Below, one piece after another: positions 6,820 through 9,301 of a stretch of 9,301 nt of DNA. Both the position numbers and the translations under genes were made by a program. How positions within the stretch are numbered: position 1 is the first letter of the stretch; the number at the start of each line of letters is the position of its first letter. Under the pieces are notes generated by a model. That model saw only the letters and a program-made list of their open reading frames with translations. It had not been told where the DNA came from and did no database searches. This DNA is from Synechococcales cyanobacterium PMM_0085 (lineage in GTDB: Bacteria; Cyanobacteriota; Cyanobacteriia; Elainellales; Elainellaceae), in assembly GCA_949127705.1 (NCBI GenBank), contig CASBQJ010000158.1:1-9301 (forward strand). Reading direction: 5' to 3'.

Positions 6820-7025
6820 TAACGCAGCTCTTGCGGCGTCTCTAGTGCCTGCTCAACTTTGGCAAGGTTCCACTGGTAGGTAGGCCGTGCCGCTTGCGGA
6901 CGGGCAATGTTGCGCCAATGGACACCCTGCTTAAGCAAACCCTCATCGCGCAGCTTCCAGAGGTGTTTTACCCCGATTCCCAATGCTCTACAGGCTTCTC
7001 CGGTTTTGACCCACTTTGTCGCCAT
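6819..7025 (-). CDS. AlpA/MerR-like HTH protein, probable excisionase or regulator
   Basis: This 68-aa protein is a small helix-turn-helix DNA-binding factor. WVKTGEACRALGIGVKHLWKLRDEGLLKQGVHW has the layout of the AlpA/excisionase group: an N-terminal HTH whose recognition helix is near GVKHLWKLR, then a wing-like GVHWR segment and a helical tail (WNLAKVEQALE). In satellites such as P4, the related protein (Vis/AlpA) controls integrase expression and excision, and the same is inferred here. The start is ATG 7025, with GGAGG 8 nt upstream; a longer in-frame reading exists but lacks support. ATG overlaps the TAA of the preceding gene (TAATG), so translation is probably coupled. The likely targets are the two 11-bp repeats just downstream, before the integrase. 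Confidence 0.85.
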   Translation of the reverse strand: MATKWVKTGEACRALGIGVKHLWKLRDEGLLKQGVHWRNIARPQAARPTYQWNLAKVEQALETPQELR

Positions 7026-7354
7026 TATTTCTCCCTCCGGTATTTGTCTGTAATTGCTTGTACTTGAGCGTCTAGCTGCTTTGCCAGGGCGTGAATGGCA
7101 TCCTCTGGGAGGTATTGCCTGATTGCCCACCATTGCCGCTGTAGAGTCGATTGATGGGCAATCAGGCTCTTAATCCATGCACCCGATCGCCCATCTAATC
7201 TCAATGCCGATACGCCCCAGCTGACTAGCCGGGTGTAGAAGTCTTCTTTTTGAGCTTCTAGGATGCGGCTGTAGGCGCTGATGATGGCAAGTGAGCGGGC
7301 TAGTTCGGGGCTAGGAAGTAAGTTGAGCTGATCTTCCTGAGTATTTCTACCCAT
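7025..7354 (-). CDS. Hypothetical 109-aa protein of the element
   Basis: I do not recognise a family. The protein is soluble, mostly helical by appearance, rich in Leu, Ala and Gln, and ends in basic residues (ITDKYRREK). There is no signal peptide, membrane segment or metal-binding motif. Trp- and Arg-rich stretches (WIKSLIAHQ, LQRQWWAIRQYLPEDA) could contact another protein or nucleic acid. ATG 7354 lies 8 nt inside the 3' end of the primase gene and directly after a G8 run that may serve as its ribosome site. The stop overlaps the start of the AlpA-like gene. This tight packing argues that it is a real gene working with its neighbours, perhaps as a replication or excision accessory. It could also be made as a fusion to the primase by slippage on the G8 tract. 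Confidence 0.78.
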   Translation of the reverse strand: MGRNTQEDQLNLLPSPELARSLAIISAYSRILEAQKEDFYTRLVSWGVSALRLDGRSGAWIKSLIAHQSTLQRQWWAIRQYLPEDAIHALAKQLDAQVQAITDKYRREK

Positions 7355-8858
7355 CGCCCCCCCCTTTATCGAGGGTGCGATCGCCCAAACCCTCGCTAGG
7401 AGGGCTGTTACACCCTGTTTCTAGGTTCCAGCCCTCCCAGAATGCCCTTTTGCCCTTGTCTAGCAAGGCTTTACGCTCGGTTAGTTCCAATAAGCTTGTA
7501 TCGTTTTCGAGCGAGGGTGCGCCCAAAGCGCCTCCCTCGCTCGATTCTTTAAAAGAGTCGTCGCTGCCTGTGGAAAACTTTTCGCCGTCGCCGTCGCCGC
7601 CGCCGTCGCCGCCGTCGCCGCCGCTGGCGAATACATCTGGGTGCCACAGGTCGCGGTGGCGGTAGAGGGTTTGACCGCTGAAGCCGTAGTTTAGGGTGAG
7701 GGCATCGAATCGGTCCGAGATGCTGAAGGGCAGGGCATCTTTATTGAGCAGGTCTGCTAGGGCAAAACATAGCCGCTCGCGTGCCCGCTCTTCTACAAAT
7801 TTGTTGTAGCTTTGCGGCAGCGCGGCGTCGTCTTCTAAGGGCTTCTCTACTTTGGGTTTGCCGTGCTGGTAGGGGTAGTATCTGGAATTTTCAACGCATC
7901 TGGCCCACTCTTCAGCCCGGTTCCAGATTTCTTGCTGATGGCGGCAGTGGTCGGTGTAGCCGGGTAGGGCGATCGCAACTCGCACCACATCCATGATCAG
8001 CCGCTCACCCGTGAGCGGCTTAGCCCCGCTGATGAAGTGACCAAATATATAAGACCGCATGGCGATCCGCCCGAGAATGTGGTTTGTTTGCCCGTTGCTA
8101 GTCCAGCCGTTTTCTACCTCGGTATTGAGATCGTTTAAAAACTTTTTGGCCTTGAATGATAGCCGCTGATTTCTGACCCCGCTCTGCTTAATGGCTCGGT
8201 CGATCGCGCCCTGGTCGATGGCGTTGCGAATCGTTGCCCAATCCCAGCGCTGGGTGAATAGCTCTGGGGTGCTGTGGCAGAGCTGCCAATCGTCACCAAT
8301 TAAATAGCTGCCAGCTTGCAGCGGCAACCGATGGCCTTTGAAGAGTGTTGGCCCATCGGGGTCATAATTTCGCACATTTGGGAAACATTCAAGCAAGCCG
8401 TCTTGCACCAAAAACCCAGCTTTCTTAAGGGTTTGGTCGATCGCGATCGCCAGCTGCCAGCTGGCCACGGGCTGTGTCAGTGGCTCAAAGGGAAAGTAAA
8501 GATGCAGGCCGCCGCTGTAGCTGCTGGTGATGGCCACATGGGAGCATAAGCCCAATTTTTCCAGCGCTGCTGCCATTTTGCCGACGGCGAACGGATCGCG
8601 GCTGGGATGGTATGGGCTATTTTTGTCAATGTCGAGCATGGCGTAGGTGCAATGCTGGCCAAACCGCACGCCGTAGAGATATTTACCGCTGCCCACCATG
8701 CGGTCTGATAGCGGGTGTTTGCTTTCGGTGTGCCAATTGGTTGACGCACCTGGCGCGGCGTGAGCTGCCCAGATGTAGTCCCATCGATGGCAGAAGAGGG
8801 AGAGAAACCGATCGCTGTATTCGGTAATGTAGCCCGGTTTAATGATGGATATCGTCAT
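7347..8858 (-). CDS. Archaeo-eukaryotic-primase-like replication protein
   Basis: This 503-aa protein probably primes replication of the element. The N-terminal half shows the motif order of the AEP/PrimPol superfamily. YAMLDID provides the metal-binding pair D76/D78, SYSGGLH (113-119) is the nucleotide-binding box ending in H119, and LLECFPN provides the third acidic residue, E157. FKGHRLPL (173-180) matches the segment after the third motif in related primases. A middle helical region (about 205-330) could be a primase C-terminal domain. FSGQTLYRHRDLWHP (393-407) looks like an HTH recognition helix. The tail is a Gly/Asp-rich linker (413-425) followed by a low-complexity end containing two palindromic repeats. 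No Walker A motif is seen, so any helicase must come from elsewhere. The start is ATG 8858, with AGGGG 9 nt before it. The gene is coupled to the next one by an 8-nt overlap. Assignment is by motif reading only. Confidence 0.75.
   Translation of the reverse strand: MTISIIKPGYITEYSDRFLSLFCHRWDYIWAAHAAPGASTNWHTESKHPLSDRMVGSGKYLYGVRFGQHCTYAMLDIDKNSPYHPSRDPFAVGKMAAALEKLGLCSHVAITSSYSGGLHLYFPFEPLTQPVASWQLAIAIDQTLKKAGFLVQDGLLECFPNVRNYDPDGPTLFKGHRLPLQAGSYLIGDDWQLCHSTPELFTQRWDWATIRNAIDQGAIDRAIKQSGVRNQRLSFKAKKFLNDLNTEVENGWTSNGQTNHILGRIAMRSYIFGHFISGAKPLTGERLIMDVVRVAIALPGYTDHCRHQQEIWNRAEEWARCVENSRYYPYQHGKPKVEKPLEDDAALPQSYNKFVEERARERLCFALADLLNKDALPFSISDRFDALTLNYGFSGQTLYRHRDLWHPDVFASGGDGGDGGGDGDGEKFSTGSDDSFKESSEGGALGAPSLENDTSLLELTERKALLDKGKRAFWEGWNLETGCNSPPSEGLGDRTLDKGGGDG
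7357..7364 (-). repeat. G8 homopolymer at the primase-ORF109 junction
   Basis: Eight consecutive G on the coding (minus) strand are read as GGG GGG GGC, five codons before the end of the primase gene and 2 nt before ATG of the 109-aa gene. It can act as a purine-rich ribosome site for that gene. Loss of one G would place the two genes in one frame. Confidence 0.85.
7370..7395. repeat. Palindromic repeat copy A within the primase gene
   Basis: CGAGGGT (7370-7376) and ACCCTCG (7389-7395) are perfect inverted arms around a loop that contains a HIP1 octamer (7377-7384). The sequence aligns with copy B (7507-7544). Both share AGCGAGGG, then TTTGGGCG, then CACCCTCG on the minus strand, with small insertions. 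It is read as PSEGLGDRTLD in the primase. Confidence 0.7.
7399..7437. repeat. 9-bp inverted repeat next to copy A
   Basis: GGAGGGCTG (7399-7407) pairs perfectly with CAGCCCTCC (7429-7437), with a 21-nt loop. A smaller hairpin, CCTTG/CAAGG (7454-7468), follows. Together with copies A and B they form a hairpin-rich segment of about 175 bp at the 3' end of the primase gene. Confidence 0.55.
7507..7544. repeat. Palindromic repeat copy B within the primase gene
   Basis: TCGAGCGAGGG (7507-7517) and CCCTCGCTCGA (7534-7544) are perfect 11-bp arms. Inside them GCGC (7519-7522) can pair with GCGC (7528-7531), giving a stable cruciform or RNA hairpin. It is related to copy A but lacks the ATCG that makes the HIP1 site there and carries an extra AGGCGC. 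It is read as SSEGGALGAPSLE in the primase. Confidence 0.72.
7583..7623 (-). repeat. GGC/GAC codon microsatellite in the primase gene
   Basis: A 41-bp run of mixed GGC and GAC triplets encodes Gly/Asp residues 413-425 and forms a flexible acidic linker. The unit is three bases, so slippage would change linker length without breaking the frame. It separates the putative HTH segment from the low-complexity tail. Confidence 0.85.
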
Positions 8859-8986
8859 CTGCGATCGCCCCTGCTAGGCAATGTGGCTGACGACTCTATC
8901 CTTACTGGCTTAATTTCCGGAATCTGACAGGGTGAACCTGAGTTTACGAGTGATAATGCTGACATGTTTGGTTTCACATACATAAG

Positions 8987-9020
8987 CCGCGCATGCTTCT
9001 TGGCGGAGGGGCGCGGTTTT
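8987..9020 (+). terminator. GC-rich hairpin with T-tract, directed against the operon
   Basis: CCGCGC (8987-8992) pairs with GCGCGG (9011-9016), and TTTT follows at 9017-9020, reading on the plus strand. On the minus strand no T-run follows the stem. The loop is long (18 nt), so this is a moderate candidate. It would end a transcript running opposite to the primase leader. Confidence 0.4.
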
Positions 9021-9033
9021 GAATTAAATGAGA

Positions 9034-9065
9034 GCACCTCTAGTGATTAGGGGTGCCTTCTTTTT
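9034..9065 (+). terminator. Intrinsic terminator on the plus strand, opposite the operon
   Basis: GCACC (9034-9038) pairs with GGTGC (9052-9056), T9039 with G9051, and CTA with TAG, giving a 9-bp stem and 5-nt loop GTGAT. CTTCTTTTT follows. The T-tract is on the plus strand, while every gene nearby is on the minus strand. The same hairpin overlaps the stop codon of the 77-aa ORF and might weakly terminate in that direction too. Confidence 0.6.
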
Positions 9066-9273
9066 GGGCGATCGCCACCATCTCCCGTGCCGTCTCTACC
9101 CACGGGTTGCCGTGGTGGGTGAGAGAGGCCGCGATCGCTTCAATCAGCAAGTCTTTCTCGTATCGGGTGAGAGGGTGTAGCAGTGGCTTTAGCTTGTCCA
9201 CATGGATGTGATCGCAGGACCAGCACTCATCGATAGTTAATGTCCGAATGAGGCATCTACGGTGTTCCGGCAT
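9040..9273 (-). CDS. Hypothetical 77-aa protein of the element
   Basis: I do not recognise this protein. It is small and soluble, with an ECWSCDHIH segment (Cys and His residues that could bind a metal, though only one CxxC-type pair is present) and a helical C-terminal half (YEKDLLIEAIAASL, WVETAREMVAIAQ). ATG 9273 is preceded by GGAAAGG at a workable distance, and no in-frame stop lies between it and the window edge. A longer N-terminus beyond the window is therefore possible. It precedes the primase by a 181-bp gap and shares its strand, so it may belong to the same operon. HIP1 octamers at 9068 and 9131 lie inside the gene. Confidence 0.6.
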   Translation of the reverse strand: MPEHRRCLIRTLTIDECWSCDHIHVDKLKPLLHPLTRYEKDLLIEAIAASLTHHGNPWVETAREMVAIAQKEGTPNH

Positions 9274-9301
9274 CAGCCTTTCCAGCGTTGAGCCGTACAG
9301 A

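Larger units (their letters stand above)
5505..9301. mobile_element. tRNA-associated integrative element, partial (runs off window)
   Basis: A tyrosine integrase begins immediately downstream of a tRNA 3' end. It is followed by an AlpA/excisionase-like protein, a small unknown, a primase-like replication protein and another small unknown, all on the minus strand. No core-metabolism gene interrupts them. This is the common layout of tRNA-integrated satellites and small integrative elements. The left junction probably lies within or just after the tRNA 3' half. The right junction, expected to carry a copy of the tRNA 3' end, is outside the window. HIP1 octamers are denser here (9 in 3.8 kb against 4 in the 5.5 kb before), so the element has probably long resided in cyanobacterial hosts. 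No capsid, terminase, relaxase or type IV secretion gene is visible, so phage satellite, integrated plasmid or defective remnant all remain possible. Confidence 0.75.

Noticed and set aside
7583..7623. Triplet run as a CRISPR-like or mobile repeat
   Set aside because: There are no spacers and it is a simple in-frame Gly/Asp codon repeat.
7375..7665. Plus-strand frame rich in Ser/Pro opposite the primase tail
   Set aside because: It is the complement of the Gly/Asp triplet run and low-complexity tail, with no coding signs of its own.
8855..9037. 60-aa minus-strand frame (GTG start) whose stop overlaps the primase ATG as ATGA
   Set aside because: The overlap looks like coupling, but the sequence resembles no protein, has a poor start, and covers the leader hairpins. 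Retained only as a weak possible leader peptide.

Overview
The window looks like cyanobacterial chromosome carrying one end of a small integrated mobile element. The cyanobacterial assignment rests on about 13 copies of the HIP1 octamer GCGATCGC in 9.3 kb, on many starts without a Shine-Dalgarno sequence, and on a LysM-M23 cell-wall hydrolase and integrase of types I know from cyanobacteria. The species cannot be named from the sequence; a filamentous, Leptolyngbya-like strain is only a guess.

Region 1 (1-5260) is ordinary core chromosome. It holds a TetR/AcrR repressor on the minus strand with a palindromic operator in front of it. Next is a TrmL-type tRNA 2'-O-methyltransferase on the plus strand, followed by a gene-poor stretch of about 1.07 kb with several short repeats. 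A secreted LysM x3 + M23 peptidoglycan hydrolase then ends at a clear intrinsic terminator.

Region 2 (about 5350-5630) is the junction. It contains a cluster of TTAATTAA palindromes, a tRNA gene with CAU anticodon (Met, or possibly lysidine-type Ile2), a hairpin, and three 10-bp-spaced copies of AACCATC that resemble integrase arm sites.

Region 3 (about 5505 to the window end, continuing beyond it) is the mobile element. All its genes are on the minus strand and tightly packed. In transcription order they are a 77-aa unknown protein, an archaeo-eukaryotic-primase-like replication protein, a 109-aa unknown protein, an AlpA/excisionase-like helix-turn-helix protein, and a tyrosine integrase whose 3' end faces the tRNA. 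Overlaps of 8 nt and 1 nt join the primase, the 109-aa ORF and the AlpA gene into one translationally coupled unit. The layout (integrase, excisionase/regulator, dedicated primase, no structural or conjugation genes in view) suits a tRNA-integrated satellite or small integrative element that primes its own replication after excision.

The least expected signals lie in the element. Two related palindromic repeats sit in the coding sequence near the 3' end of the primase gene. A G8 tract lies exactly where losing one base would fuse the primase to the 109-aa protein. Two hairpins with T-tracts point against the operon in the primase leader. The tRNA next to the integrase has unpaired positions in its anticodon and T stems. 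The other end of the element, and any cargo, lie outside the window.
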